From assembly GCF_024748695.1 (NCBI RefSeq), contig NZ_CP087176.1:2907501-2971500 (forward strand): a stretch of 64,000 nucleotides of DNA, in the 5' to 3' direction. A program made the position numbers and the translations under genes. The notes beneath the pieces are model-generated. The model did no database searches, had not been told where the DNA came from, and was given only the letters and a program-made list of their open reading frames with translations. Below, piece by piece: positions 30,492 to 40,120 of this stretch (within the stretch, counting starts at the first letter, position 1; every line of letters starts with the position of its first letter). This stretch comes from Pseudomonas sp. B21-040. Lineage in GTDB: Bacteria; Pseudomonadota; Gammaproteobacteria; Pseudomonadales; Pseudomonadaceae.

Positions 30492-31279
30492 CTCAAACTT
30501 CCAACATACAAAACGGCCAGGCCCTGCTGGACATTCGCGGGCTGCACAAACAGTACGGCAAGCTCGAAGTGCTCAAGGGCGTAGACCTGAGCATGCAGCG
30601 CGGCAACGTCGTCACACTGATCGGCTCCAGCGGCTCGGGCAAAACCACACTGTTGCGTTGCGTGAACATGCTCGAAGAGTTTCAGGGTGGGCAGATCATG
30701 CTCGATGGCGAGTCCATCGGTTATGACGAGGTCAACGGCAAGCGTGTGCGCCATGCGGAAAAAGTCATCGCCCGTCATCGTGCAATGACCGGCATGGCGT
30801 TCCAGCAGTTCAACCTGTTCCCGCACCTTACGGCGTTGCAGAACGTCACGCTGGGTTTGCTCAAGGTCAAGAAGCTGCACAAGGACGAAGCGGTCGCGCT
30901 GGCGGAAAAATGGCTGGAGCGCGTCGGTTTGCTGGAGCGCCGTGATCACTATCCCGGTCAGTTGTCCGGCGGTCAGCAACAGCGCGTGGCGATTGCCCGG
31001 GCGATTGCGATGAACCCGAGCCTGATGCTGTTTGATGAAGTCACCTCGGCGCTCGACCCTGAGCTGGTCGGCGAGGTGCTGAACGTGATCAAGGGCCTGG
31101 CCGACGAAGGCATGACCATGTTGCTGGTCACCCACGAAATGCGTTTTGCATTCGAAGTTTCGGACAAGATCGTTTTCATGAATCAGGGGCGCATTGAAGA
31201 GCAGGGGCCACCCAAGGAGCTGTTCGAACGCCCGCAATCGCCGCGTCTGGCGGAATTTCTCAAGAACACGCGTTTCTGA
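30488..31279 (+). CDS. Polar amino-acid ABC transporter ATP-binding protein
   Basis: A 263-residue ABC ATPase. Walker A is GSSGSGKT, the Q-loop is '[19 protein letters not shown]', the signature is LSGGQQQR, Walker B is [13 protein letters not shown] and the H-loop is '[15 protein letters not shown]'. Length and motifs match GlnQ/HisP. It completes the importer and overlaps permease 2 by four bases. Confidence 0.95.
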   Translation: MTQTSNIQNGQALLDIRGLHKQYGKLEVLKGVDLSMQRGNVVTLIGSSGSGKTTLLRCVNMLEEFQGGQIMLDGESIGYDEVNGKRVRHAEKVIARHRAMTGMAFQQFNLFPHLTALQNVTLGLLKVKKLHKDEAVALAEKWLERVGLLERRDHYPGQLSGGQQQRVAIARAIAMNPSLMLFDEVTSALDPELVGEVLNVIKGLADEGMTMLLVTHEMRFAFEVSDKIVFMNQGRIEEQGPPKELFERPQSPRLAEFLKNTRF

Positions 31280-31323
31280 TTTTTTTCAGAAGCATTTTCA
31301 CTTCTCAATCAGGAGAAACACTC

Positions 31324-31713
31324 ATGAGCATTACTCGTTACGGCACCGGCAGCACCGCCGGTGGCGGCCAGCCCCGTCCTTTTGCACGCGCCGTTGAAGC
31401 CGATGGCTGGCTGCATGTGTCTGGCCAGGTGCCGGCGCTGGATGGCGAAATCATTGTGGGTGGCATTGTCGAGCAGACTCACCAGACCATGAAAAACCTG
31501 ATCGCGATTCTCGAAGAGGCCGGTTATGGCCTGGAAGACGTGGTGCGCACGGGCGTATGGCTGGAAGACCCACGGGATTTCTGGAGCTTCAACAAAGTGT
31601 TTTCCGAGTACTTCAGCCCCGAGCACGCCCCGGCGCGCGCGTGTGTGCAGGCGAACATGATGGTCGACTGCAAGGTTGAGATCGACTGCATCGCGTACAA
31701 GAAAAAGGCCTGA
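31324..31713 (+). CDS. RidA family enamine/imine deaminase
   Basis: A 129-residue RidA/YjgF protein. The N-terminal 'GGGQPRPFARAVEADGWLHV' and the C-terminal 'HAPARACVQANMMVDCKVEI' with the conserved active-site Arg are present. RidA proteins hydrolyse reactive enamine/imine intermediates released by PLP-dependent dehydratases. Its place 44 bases after the transporter ATPase and near a PLP enzyme of the D-serine dehydratase type suggests it cleans up that enzyme's product. Confidence 0.92.
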   Translation: MSITRYGTGSTAGGGQPRPFARAVEADGWLHVSGQVPALDGEIIVGGIVEQTHQTMKNLIAILEEAGYGLEDVVRTGVWLEDPRDFWSFNKVFSEYFSPEHAPARACVQANMMVDCKVEIDCIAYKKKA

Positions 31714-31726
31714 ACCGAGGTGACTT

Positions 31727-31806
31727 CATCGCGGGCAAGCCACGCTCCCACATTGGATCTCCAGTGTTCACACAATCCCTGTGGGAGCTGGCTTGCCAGC
31801 GATGAC
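31727..31806. repeat. REP doublet
   Basis: Inverted REP pair (CATCGCGGGCAAGCCACGCT and TGTGGGAGCTGGCTTGCCAG) between ridA and the IclR gene. It separates two transcription units. Confidence 0.8.
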
Positions 31807-31870
31807 GGCCTAACGGTCACCGTTGCACTCTGGGTAAACTTCCCGGCGAATTTGAATGGGAACCACTGAC

Positions 31871-32635
31871 ATGACCGAAGACACCATCAAGCGCCGGGCA
31901 CGTGGGCTGGACCGGGCGTTCGATATCCTCGACTTCCTCAAGGAAATCGGCAAACCCCTGCGCCCGAACGAAATCGCCAGCGGCATCGGCAGTCCGAAAT
32001 CCACGGTCTACGAACTGGTGGCCTCGCTGCTGGAACGTCGGGTTCTGGAGGCCGTGGGCAAGGACGGTCACGTTTACCTCGGCCGTCAGCTGTACTTCCT
32101 GGGACAGGCGCATTTGCGTCATTTCGACCTGACCCGCGAGGCTGATCATGCCTTGCAGGAGATCGTCAGCCAGACCCATGAAACCGCCCAGATGTGCCTG
32201 CTCAACGGGCGCAAATACACGGTGGCGCTGATGAAGGAAGGCGAGCGGCATTTCCGCATTTCTTCGGACATCGGCGAGAACGCGCCGATTCCGTGGACGG
32301 CGTCCGGGCGCCTTCTGCTGACGCACTTGAGTGACCAGGAAATCGTCGACTTGATCGACCACGACGACTTCATCCTGCCCAACGGCGAGCGTCTGGCGCT
32401 GGAGCAGTTTCTCCAGGAGATCCGTCAGGCCGGTATCGAGGGCTTCTTCTCTTTCGATAGTGTCGCCGACACCTTTACCCACTGCTTCGCCGCTCCGGTC
32501 AAAGACCCGACGGGCGTGGCCATCGCGACCCTGTGCATCGTCGCCCCACGGGACGATGCCAAGAACAATTACGACGCTTATCGCCGGGTGCTGATCGACA
32601 GCGCCAACAGCCTGGCCCGGCGTATCAACGAATAA
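31871..32635 (+). CDS. IclR family transcriptional regulator
   Basis: A 254-residue regulator with the IclR winged HTH ('RAFDILDFLKEIGKPLRPNE', 'SPKSTVYELVASLL') and the effector-binding domain with 'APIPWTASGRLLLTHLSD'. I prefer the ATG at 31871 (MTEDTIK), preceded by GGGAA at good spacing. An ATG at 31856 in the same frame would add five residues. It is followed closely by the PLP-enzyme gene and probably regulates it and the upstream transporter. The effector is unknown. Confidence 0.9.
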   Translation: MTEDTIKRRARGLDRAFDILDFLKEIGKPLRPNEIASGIGSPKSTVYELVASLLERRVLEAVGKDGHVYLGRQLYFLGQAHLRHFDLTREADHALQEIVSQTHETAQMCLLNGRKYTVALMKEGERHFRISSDIGENAPIPWTASGRLLLTHLSDQEIVDLIDHDDFILPNGERLALEQFLQEIRQAGIEGFFSFDSVADTFTHCFAAPVKDPTGVAIATLCIVAPRDDAKNNYDAYRRVLIDSANSLARRINE

Positions 32636-32674
32636 CAGCGGCTGCCTGCGGCCGCGAATGTGAGGAGTTCGACC

Positions 32675-33892
32675 ATGTCTACTGCCCAAAATACTGCCGC
32701 CGTGGAAAAGGGCTTTGCCCAGACCGGCGCCAATCTGGTACGCGACGTCAGCCTGCCGGCGCTGGTGCTGCACCGCGAAGCGCTGGAGCACAACATTCGG
32801 TGGATGCAGACGTTTGTCAGCAACAGCGGTGCCGAACTCGCGCCCCACGGTAAAACCAGCATGACCCCGGCACTGTTTCGCCGCCAACTGGACGCCGGTG
32901 CCTGGGGCATCACCCTGGCGAGCGCTACGCAAACTCGCGCGGCTTACGCCCACGGTGTGCGTCGGGTGCTGATGGCCAACCAGTTGGTGGGCACGCCGAA
33001 CATGGCGCTGATCGCCGATCTGCTGGCAGACCCGACCTTTGATTTCCATTGCATGGTCGATCACCCGGACAACGTCGCCGACCTCGGGGCGTTCTTTGCC
33101 TCGCGCGGTGTGCGCCTGAACGTGATGATCGAATACGGCGTGGTGGGTGGTCGTTGCGGTTGCCGCACGGAAGACGAAGTTCTCGCACTGGCCAAAGCGA
33201 TCAACGCACAACCGGCGTTGGCACTGACCGGTATCGAAGGCTACGAAGGCGTGATCCATGGTGATCATGCGGTCACCGGCATTCGTGATTTCGCCGGGTC
33301 ATTGGTGCGCTTGGCCGTGCAGTTGCAGGACAGTGGCGCATTTGCGATTACCAAGCCGATCATCACCGCTTCGGGATCGGCTTGGTATGACTTGATTGCC
33401 GAGGAGTTCGAAGCGCAAAACGCCGGCGGCCGTTTCCTCAGCGTGCTGCGTCCCGGCAGCTACGTGGCGCACGATCATGGCATCTACAAAGAAGCGCAGT
33501 GCTGCGTGCTCGACCGTCGCAGCGACCTGCACGAAGGCCTGCGCCCGGCACTGGAAGTCTGGGCGCACGTGCAGTCGATGCCGGAACCGGGTTTTGCGGT
33601 GATTGCCCTGGGCAAGCGCGATGTGGCCTACGACGCCGGTTTGCCGGTGCCGCTGCTGCGTTACAAGGCCGGGGTGATCCCGGCCAACGGCGATGACGTC
33701 AGCGCCTGCAAGGTGACAGCGGTGATGGATCAACACGCGTTCATGACCGTCGCGCCGGGGGTTGAATTGCGGGTGGGCGACATCATTTCGTTCGGCACCT
33801 CGCACCCGTGCCTGACGTTCGACAAGTGGCGTACCGGGTGTCTGGTGGATGAACAGCTGAATGTCATCGAAACCATGGAAACCTGTTTCTAA
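32675..33892 (+). CDS. D-amino-acid deaminase / D-threonine aldolase-like PLP enzyme
   Basis: A 405-residue fold-type III (alanine racemase-like) PLP enzyme of the DSD1/D-serine dehydratase-like family. The PLP lysine lies in 'ELAPHGKTSMTP'. The C-terminal domain has the metal-ligand style 'DQHAFM' and 'SFGTSHPCLTFDKWR' typical of this family. Members deaminate D-serine or D-threonine, or cleave beta-hydroxy D-amino acids. The start at 32675 has a strong TGAGGAG site. Its neighbours RidA, IclR and an amino-acid importer suggest catabolism of an imported amino acid. The exact substrate is not known. Confidence 0.88.
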   Translation: MSTAQNTAAVEKGFAQTGANLVRDVSLPALVLHREALEHNIRWMQTFVSNSGAELAPHGKTSMTPALFRRQLDAGAWGITLASATQTRAAYAHGVRRVLMANQLVGTPNMALIADLLADPTFDFHCMVDHPDNVADLGAFFASRGVRLNVMIEYGVVGGRCGCRTEDEVLALAKAINAQPALALTGIEGYEGVIHGDHAVTGIRDFAGSLVRLAVQLQDSGAFAITKPIITASGSAWYDLIAEEFEAQNAGGRFLSVLRPGSYVAHDHGIYKEAQCCVLDRRSDLHEGLRPALEVWAHVQSMPEPGFAVIALGKRDVAYDAGLPVPLLRYKAGVIPANGDDVSACKVTAVMDQHAFMTVAPGVELRVGDIISFGTSHPCLTFDKWRTGCLVDEQLNVIETMETCF

Positions 33893-33912
33893 GGCTTGAT
33901 ACCGAGGTGCGG

Positions 33913-33983
33913 CAATCGCGGGCAAGCCCGGCTCCTACAGGGGTTAGACGATCCCTGTAGGAGCGGAGCTTGCTCGCGATGAG
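33913..33983. repeat. REP doublet
   Basis: Inverted pair (AATCGCGGGCAAGCCCGGCT and TGTAGGAGCGGAGCTTGCTC) between the PLP-enzyme and kinase genes. Confidence 0.85.
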
Positions 33984-34023
33984 GCCCGCCCAGACAACAA
34001 AGAAACACCAGAGACCCCACACA

Positions 34024-34956
34024 ATGCACACCATCAACACCCTGGGGCCAGATGCCCCACGCATCGCCCTGATCGGCGAATGCATGATCGAGCTGCAACA
34101 TCGCGCCGACGGCAGCCTCCAACAAAGCTTCGGCGGCGATACCCTGAACACCGCCGTCTACCTGGCCCGTGAACTGGGCGAGCGCGGTATCGTCGACTAC
34201 GTCACGGCCCTGGGCGACGACAGTTTCAGCGATGCGATGTGCCAGCACTGGGCCAGCGAAGACATCGGCTTGGGCATGGTCCAGCGTTTGCCCGGTCGCT
34301 TGCCCGGTTTGTATTGCATCCAGACCGATGCCGCCGGTGAGCGCCGTTTCCTCTACTGGCGCAACGAAGCCGCCGTGCGCGATTGCTTCACCACGCCAGC
34401 GGCCGCGCCGATCCTGGCGGCGCTGCCGGATTACGATGTGCTGTATTTCAGCGGCATTACCCTGGCGGTGCTCGGTGTGCAAGGTCGGGAAAAGTTGCTG
34501 GAAACGTTGATTGAGGCCCGTCAGCGAGATGCGCGGATCGTCTTCGACAACAATTATCGGCCACGGCTGTGGACTTCAGTCGAAGAAGCTCGCGCGGCGT
34601 ATCGCAGTGTTTTGCCGTATGTGGACCTGGCGTTGCTGACCCTTGAGGACGAGCAGGCGCTGTTTCATTTCTCCAGCGGCGAGGCGGTGTTCGAGGCTTA
34701 CGAGCAGATCGGTACGCCGGAAGTGGTGCTCAAGCGTGGCGCCGAGGCCTGTTTGATTCGTTGCGACGGCGAGATGTTCGAGGTGCCGGCGCAGAAGGTC
34801 GAGCGCGTTGTAGACACCACGGCGGCGGGGGATTCGTTCAGTGCGGCGTATCTGGCCAGCCGACTCAAGGGCGGGAGCCCGGCCGAGGCGGCGGAGGCGG
34901 GGCATCGATTGGCAAGCCGGGTGATTCAGGTGCCGGGGGCGTTGATCCCAAGATAG
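34024..34956 (+). CDS. kdgK: Carbohydrate kinase, PfkB family (2-dehydro-3-deoxygluconate kinase-like)
   Basis: A 310-residue ribokinase-fold enzyme. 'GGDTLNTAVYLARELGE' is the substrate-binding region and 'DTTAAGDSFSAAYLASRL' the C-terminal PfkB signature with the catalytic Asp. 'DNNYRPRLW' resembles KDG kinases, which phosphorylate 2-keto-3-deoxygluconate. The start at 34024 has only a weak ribosome site. The link to the amino-acid cluster upstream is by position only; a REP doublet separates them. Other sugar acids cannot be excluded. Confidence 0.82.
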   Translation: MHTINTLGPDAPRIALIGECMIELQHRADGSLQQSFGGDTLNTAVYLARELGERGIVDYVTALGDDSFSDAMCQHWASEDIGLGMVQRLPGRLPGLYCIQTDAAGERRFLYWRNEAAVRDCFTTPAAAPILAALPDYDVLYFSGITLAVLGVQGREKLLETLIEARQRDARIVFDNNYRPRLWTSVEEARAAYRSVLPYVDLALLTLEDEQALFHFSSGEAVFEAYEQIGTPEVVLKRGAEACLIRCDGEMFEVPAQKVERVVDTTAAGDSFSAAYLASRLKGGSPAEAAEAGHRLASRVIQVPGALIPR

Positions 34957-34983
34957 CGGTGGATGGCCACTGGCTGCGCCATC

Positions 34984-35062
34984 GGTTCGCGAGCAGGCTC
35001 GCTCCGACAGTGGATCTTCGGTGTTCACAAAACCTGTGGGAGCGGGCTTGCCCGCGATGGGG
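34984..35062. repeat. REP doublet
   Basis: Inverted pair (TTCGCGAGCAGGCTCGCTCC and TGTGGGAGCGGGCTTGCCCG) between the convergent kinase and parvulin genes. Confidence 0.85.
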
Positions 35063-35078
35063 CCCAACAGCCAACCGA

Positions 35079-35354
35079 TCAATCCCGGTAAAACACCTGC
35101 ACCAGGTGATACCCGAACTTGCTCTTGATTGGCCCATGCACCACCCGCAGCGGTTTCTTGAAAATCACCGCATCAATGACCCCGACCATCTGCCCCGGCC
35201 GAACTTCACCCAGGTCGCCGCCGCGCTTGCCGGACGGGCAGGTGGAGTACTTTTTGGCCAGCACATCGAAGGCTTCGCCCTTGGCGATGCGTTGTTTGAG
35301 CTGCTCGGCTTCTTCCGAGGTTTTCACCAGAATATGGCGGGCTTGAGCTTTCAT
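35079..35354 (-). CDS. Parvulin-type peptidyl-prolyl isomerase (PpiC-like), copy A
   Basis: A 91-residue single-domain cytoplasmic parvulin. The opening 'ARHILVKTSEEAEQL', 'STCPSGKRGGDLGEVRPGQM' and the end 'GPIKSKFGYHLVQVF' are diagnostic. No signal peptide is present. It catalyses cis/trans isomerisation of X-Pro bonds. A second copy with the same layout is at 49933-50214. Confidence 0.93.
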   Translation of the reverse strand: MKAQARHILVKTSEEAEQLKQRIAKGEAFDVLAKKYSTCPSGKRGGDLGEVRPGQMVGVIDAVIFKKPLRVVHGPIKSKFGYHLVQVFYRD

Positions 35355-35419
35355 TGGGGCATACCTTGCAACGGTGGTGGCTATGTTGGTACCAGCGGGG
35401 CGCGCGATTATGCCTTAAC

Positions 35420-37957
35420 TCAGTCCGGTTGGCCGATCATCGTGCGAATCTTGTTGGCCAGCAGATCAATGGAAAAAGGCTTGGCGACCATGTCCATGCC
35501 TTCTTCGAGGAACCCCTGGCGTTCGGCGGCTGTTTCCGCGTAACCGGTCATGAACAGCACTTTCAGTCCCGGGCGATGCTGGCGGGCGATCTCTGCCAGC
35601 TGCCGTCCGTTCATGCCCGGCAGCCCGACATCGGTCACCAGCAGGTCGACGCGCAAATCAGATTCCAGCAAGGGCAGGGCCGTTGTCGCATCTTCGGCTT
35701 CGTAAGCGTGGTAACCCAGCTCTTTGAGCAGATCGAGCACCAGCATGCGCACCGCCGGATCATCTTCCACCAACACCACGGTTTCCCCGGCAATCGCTGC
35801 GGGTGCCTCGCCCGTCACCGGCGTCAGCACGTCCTGCGGTTCCATGGCGTGCAGGCGTGGCAAATACAGGCGCACGCTGGTGCCCTGGCCCGGCAAGCTG
35901 AACAGGCTGACATGCCCGCCCGATTGCTGGGCGAAGCCGTAAATCATCGACAACCCCAGGCCGGTGCCCTGGCCGATGGGCTTGGTGGTGAAGAACGGGT
36001 CGAACGCCTTGGCCAATACCGACGGTGTCATGCCGGTGCCGTTGTCGCTGACGGCGATCATCACGTAGTCCCCGGCCTTGACCGGTTCCACCGTGGTGAT
36101 GTCGCTGCCGTCGAGGTAAACATTCGCCGTTTCGATCAGCAGTTCGCCGCCACCGGGCATCGCATCGCGGGCGTTGATCACCAGGTTGAGCAGGGCATTT
36201 TCCAGTTGGCTGACGTCGGTGCTGATCGACCAGACTTCATCGGCCAGTTGCAGTTTGAGCTCGATGTGGTCGCCCTTGGTCCGGCTGAGCAAATCCTCCA
36301 GCGAACGCACCAGCTCGTTGGCATTGAGCGGCTTGCGATCCAGTGACTGGCGACGGGAGAACGCCAGCAGGCGATGGGTCAGCGCGGCGGCGCGGTTGGC
36401 CGAGGACACGGCGGCTTCGGTAAAACGGCCAATCTCGGCAGTACGCCCGTCGGCGATGTAGCGCTGCATCAGGTCGAGACTGCCGATGATCCCGGTGAGC
36501 ATGTTGTTGAAGTCATGGGCGATACCGCCGGTGAGTTGGCCGACGGCCTCCATTTTCTGTGCATGACGCAAGGCGTCCTCGGCACGCTCGCGTTCGACCA
36601 TCTCGTTCTGCAGACGCTGGTTGGCTTCGGCCAACTGCTGTGTGCGGGCGGCGACGCGCTCTTCCAGGGTTTCGTTGAGGTTGCGCAAGGCTTCCTCGGT
36701 CTGCTTGCGCTCGGTTTCGTCGATTACAAAAATGTAGAAACCATTCACCGCGCCGTCCGCACCGTGGCGCGGCAGGTAATTCATCAGCGCCTGGCGCAGG
36801 CTGCCGTCACGGTGTGGCGTGCTGATACTGAAACTGCAGGGCTTGCCCTTCAGGGCTTCGCCGATGTATTCGGCGCGCAACGCATAGGCCTCGTCACCCA
36901 GCACTTCACGAATGGTTTTGCCAAAGAGCTCTTGGGGCGTCAGGCCGTACCAGTCCAGGTAGGCGGAATTGTTCAGGCGAAAACGCTCTTCACTGTCGAC
37001 GTAGCTGATCAGGATCGGCATGGCATTGATGATCAGTTGCAGCTCGGTCTGGCTTTGGCGCAGCGCCTGTTCGGTGTGTTTGCGCTCGGTAAGGTCCAGC
37101 GCCGCCCCGAGAAAACGCATCGGCCGGCCATGGTGATCCTTATAGCAACGACCCCGGGCAAACACCCAGCGCAACTGGCCGTCGGGTTGCAGCAGGCGAT
37201 ACTCCTCGGCGTACTCGGTGCCATGGGTGATGCAGTGCTTGATGCTGCGCGCGATCATCGCCCGGTCTTCGGGGTGCACGCCGTGCAAGTACTCGCTGAT
37301 GGGTAACTGCCCGGCCAGTTCCGGGTTGACGCCGTGCAGTTGGGCGAAATGGGCATCGGCGAGGAAACGGTCTTCGCCGATGTCCCAATCCCAGGTGCCG
37401 ACCGCGTCGGTGGCGGCCAAAGCCAGTTGCAGGCGTTGCTCGGTTTCGCGCTGGGCCTTGAGGCTCGCGGCTGAGCGCTGTTCAAGCTCCAGCGCGATAC
37501 GGCGGCGTTCGTTGGTTTCAATGGCGGTGACCAGGATTCCGGCGACCTCGGCGCTTTCATCGCGGATCGGGCTGTAGGTCAAATCCAGCCAGAAGTCGGA
37601 ATCCGCACCGTCACGCTGCAAGGTAAAGCGCTGTTCGCTGTAGGTGCGTACCTGGCCCTGTAGGACAGCGCTGTAAATCGGGTCGGTAAAGTCCTGGAGA
37701 TCTGGCCAGATTTGATGCGTCGGCTGTCCGAAAGCGTGTGGATGCTTGCTGCCGGCGAGGAGGGCGAAGCCATCGTTGTAAATCTGTGTCAGTTGCGGAC
37801 CCCACAGCAACAGCATTGGCATCGGTGAGTGGATCACGATATCCACGGCGGTGCGCAGGCTCTGTGGCCAGGTGCCGGCCGCGCCCAATGGGGTGCGTGT
37901 CCAGTCCAGCCTGGCAATCAAGGCCTGGGCATCGCTGCCGATGGGGAATGCGTTCAT
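35420..37957 (-). CDS. Hybrid sensor histidine kinase with PAS domains and receiver
   Basis: An 845-residue soluble kinase with no transmembrane helix. An N-terminal sensor region (about 10-160) is followed by PAS domains at about 175-300 and 305-425 and a coiled coil. The phospho-acceptor is GGIAHDFNN near residue 480. The ATPase has 'NLVINARDAM' (N box) and 'FFTTKPIGQGTGLGLSM' (F/G boxes). A receiver domain with 'LLVTDVGLPGMNG' and 'VLFMTGYAE' ends the protein. The ATG at 37957 follows AGGAC. No response regulator is adjacent, so its output is unknown; internal phosphotransfer to the receiver is likely. Confidence 0.92.
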   Translation of the reverse strand: MNAFPIGSDAQALIARLDWTRTPLGAAGTWPQSLRTAVDIVIHSPMPMLLLWGPQLTQIYNDGFALLAGSKHPHAFGQPTHQIWPDLQDFTDPIYSAVLQGQVRTYSEQRFTLQRDGADSDFWLDLTYSPIRDESAEVAGILVTAIETNERRRIALELEQRSAASLKAQRETEQRLQLALAATDAVGTWDWDIGEDRFLADAHFAQLHGVNPELAGQLPISEYLHGVHPEDRAMIARSIKHCITHGTEYAEEYRLLQPDGQLRWVFARGRCYKDHHGRPMRFLGAALDLTERKHTEQALRQSQTELQLIINAMPILISYVDSEERFRLNNSAYLDWYGLTPQELFGKTIREVLGDEAYALRAEYIGEALKGKPCSFSISTPHRDGSLRQALMNYLPRHGADGAVNGFYIFVIDETERKQTEEALRNLNETLEERVAARTQQLAEANQRLQNEMVERERAEDALRHAQKMEAVGQLTGGIAHDFNNMLTGIIGSLDLMQRYIADGRTAEIGRFTEAAVSSANRAAALTHRLLAFSRRQSLDRKPLNANELVRSLEDLLSRTKGDHIELKLQLADEVWSISTDVSQLENALLNLVINARDAMPGGGELLIETANVYLDGSDITTVEPVKAGDYVMIAVSDNGTGMTPSVLAKAFDPFFTTKPIGQGTGLGLSMIYGFAQQSGGHVSLFSLPGQGTSVRLYLPRLHAMEPQDVLTPVTGEAPAAIAGETVVLVEDDPAVRMLVLDLLKELGYHAYEAEDATTALPLLESDLRVDLLVTDVGLPGMNGRQLAEIARQHRPGLKVLFMTGYAETAAERQGFLEEGMDMVAKPFSIDLLANKIRTMIGQPD

Positions 37958-38145
37958 CAAGTCGTCCTGCGTTTAAACCGGTGTGGCGGCGTCTGCTTTT
38001 CTCGTAGAGGGGTAGACGCTGGATGGCCCGTTTGGGGTCATTATTTTTGCATTGAATGCTTTGCGGGCGCTTTTTGCCATGGAAATCGATGCGCTGTCAG
38101 CCCCGCGGGCCAACTGTAATGACGCTGACCCACAGGGAAACATTT

Positions 38146-40101
38146 TCAATCCTGCAGTTCGGGGCGGTTTCGGAACTGTTCCAGCGCCTCGGGATTGGCC
38201 AGTGCATCGGTGTTTTTGACCTTTTGCCCATGCACCACATTGCGTACCGCCAACTCGACGACCTTGCCGCTGATGGTCCGTGGAATATCGGTCACCGCGA
38301 CGATCTTCGCTGGCACATGCCGGGGCGTGGTGTTGTCTCGAATGACCTGACGAATCTGCTGTTGCAGCGCTTCATCGAGTTCAACGCCCTCACGCACGCG
38401 CACAAACAGCACCACCCGCACGTCTCCCTGCCATTGTTGACCAATGGCCACGCTGTCCAGCACTTGCGGGACTTTTTCCACCTGGCGGTAAATCTCCGCC
38501 GTACCGATGCGCACGCCGCCAGGGTTAAGCACCGCGTCCGAACGGCCATGGATCATCATCGCGCCGTGCGGCAGTTGTTCGGCGTAATCGCCTTGGGCCC
38601 AGACACCCGGGAACTGGCTGAAATACGAGGTGTGAAGCTTCTCCTGCTGCGGGTCATTCCAGAAACCGATGGGCATCGCCGGAAAGTGCCGGGTGCACAC
38701 CAATTCACCTTTTTCGCCAATCACAGGCTTGCCGTCGTCGTTCCAGACTTCGACCGCCATGCCCAGGCTTTTGCCCTGAATCTCGCCACGGCATACCGGT
38801 TGAAACGGATTGCTGTTCACGAAGCACGAAACGATGTCGGTACCTCCGGACATCGAGGCCAGGCACAGGTCAGTCTTGAAGTCGCGATAGACGTAATCGT
38901 AACTCTGCGGTGACAGCGCGGAGCCGGTGCAGAGCAGGGTTTTCAGGCTGCTCAGGTCGTGACTTTCGCGCGGTTTGACGCCGTTGCTTTCCAGGGTCGC
39001 GAGGTACTTGGGGCTGGTGCCGAAGACGCTGATGCACTCGTCGTCGATCAGGTCGATCAAGCGTTGCGGGTCCGGATGGAAGGGTGAGCCGTCGTACAGG
39101 ACAACGGCGCTACCCACCGCCAGCGCCGAGACCAGCCAATTCCACATCATCCAGCCGCAAGTTGTGTAGTAGAACAGGCGGTCGCCGGCGCCCAGATCAC
39201 AATGCAAGCCGTGTTCCTTGACGTGTTGCAGCAGTACGCCACCGGTGCTGTGGACGATGCATTTCGGCACGCCAGTGGTGCCGCTGGAATAGAGGATGTA
39301 CAGCGGATGAGCGAAGGGTACGGGGACGAAATCCGGTTCACCGCCGACGTCGTAGAAATCCTCCCAGAGCGTGACATTGGCCGGGGTGTGGAAGTCCACG
39401 ATGTGTGCCTGCGGCTTTGCAAAAGGCACCACGATCAACTGCTGCAACGACGGCAGGCGTTCCAGGATTTCATTGATTTTGCCGGTCTGGTCGATGTCCT
39501 TGCCGGCATAGTGGTAACCGGCGCAGGTGACCAGTACTTTCGGTTCGATCTGGCCGAAACGGTCGATCACGCCCTGGGTGCCAAAATCCGGCGACGAACA
39601 GGACCAGATCGCCCCCAGGCTCGTGGTGCCGAGCATGGCCACCAGCGTTTGCCAGGTGTTGGGCATGCACGCCGTTACGCGATCACCGAGGCCGACACCC
39701 GCAGCGATCAGGCTGTGTTGGAACCCGGCAACGTGCTCGGCGAGTTCCGCCCACGTCAGGTGTTCGCGCTGGCCATTCTCGCCAATGGCAATCACCGCGA
39801 TGGCATCGTCGCGACGGCGTAGCAGGTGTTCGGCAAAATTCAGGGTGGCGCCGGGGAACCACTGGGCGCTGGGCATTTGCGTGCCCTCGACCAACACCGC
39901 ATCCGGCTGATCGTGAAAACGGACGTCGAAGAAATCGACGATGGCTTGCCAGAAGTCTTCGCGATGATCGATGGACCATTGGTGCAGGGCGGGGTAGTCA
40001 TCGATATGGATGTGGTGTCGCTGACTGATGGAACGCCGAAAGGCGTCCATGCGCGTCTTGGCGATTCGCTCGGCGCTGGGTTGCCAGAGGATGTCGGACA
40101 T
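38146..40101 (-). CDS. aacS: Acetoacetyl-CoA synthetase
   Basis: A 651-residue adenylate-forming enzyme that activates acetoacetate to acetoacetyl-CoA. Core motifs are 'ILYSSGTTGVPKCIVH' (P-loop), 'FGTSPKYLA', 'GGTDIVSCFV' and 'DIPRTISGKVVELAVRN' with the catalytic Lys. The family start MSDILWQPSAERIAKTRM is at 40101. The longer frame runs through a palindromic repeat and is false. It is the third gene of the operon with the GntP permease and 3-hydroxybutyrate dehydrogenase, which makes its substrate. Confidence 0.94.
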   Translation of the reverse strand: MSDILWQPSAERIAKTRMDAFRRSISQRHHIHIDDYPALHQWSIDHREDFWQAIVDFFDVRFHDQPDAVLVEGTQMPSAQWFPGATLNFAEHLLRRRDDAIAVIAIGENGQREHLTWAELAEHVAGFQHSLIAAGVGLGDRVTACMPNTWQTLVAMLGTTSLGAIWSCSSPDFGTQGVIDRFGQIEPKVLVTCAGYHYAGKDIDQTGKINEILERLPSLQQLIVVPFAKPQAHIVDFHTPANVTLWEDFYDVGGEPDFVPVPFAHPLYILYSSGTTGVPKCIVHSTGGVLLQHVKEHGLHCDLGAGDRLFYYTTCGWMMWNWLVSALAVGSAVVLYDGSPFHPDPQRLIDLIDDECISVFGTSPKYLATLESNGVKPRESHDLSSLKTLLCTGSALSPQSYDYVYRDFKTDLCLASMSGGTDIVSCFVNSNPFQPVCRGEIQGKSLGMAVEVWNDDGKPVIGEKGELVCTRHFPAMPIGFWNDPQQEKLHTSYFSQFPGVWAQGDYAEQLPHGAMMIHGRSDAVLNPGGVRIGTAEIYRQVEKVPQVLDSVAIGQQWQGDVRVVLFVRVREGVELDEALQQQIRQVIRDNTTPRHVPAKIVAVTDIPRTISGKVVELAVRNVVHGQKVKNTDALANPEALEQFRNRPELQD

Positions 40102-40120
40102 GATTTGCCTCTTCTTCTCT

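Noticed and set aside
31727..35062. CRISPR-like array of repeated GCGGGCAAGC units
   Set aside because: The units are palindromic, inverted in pairs, widely spaced and lack regular spacers; they are REP doublets.
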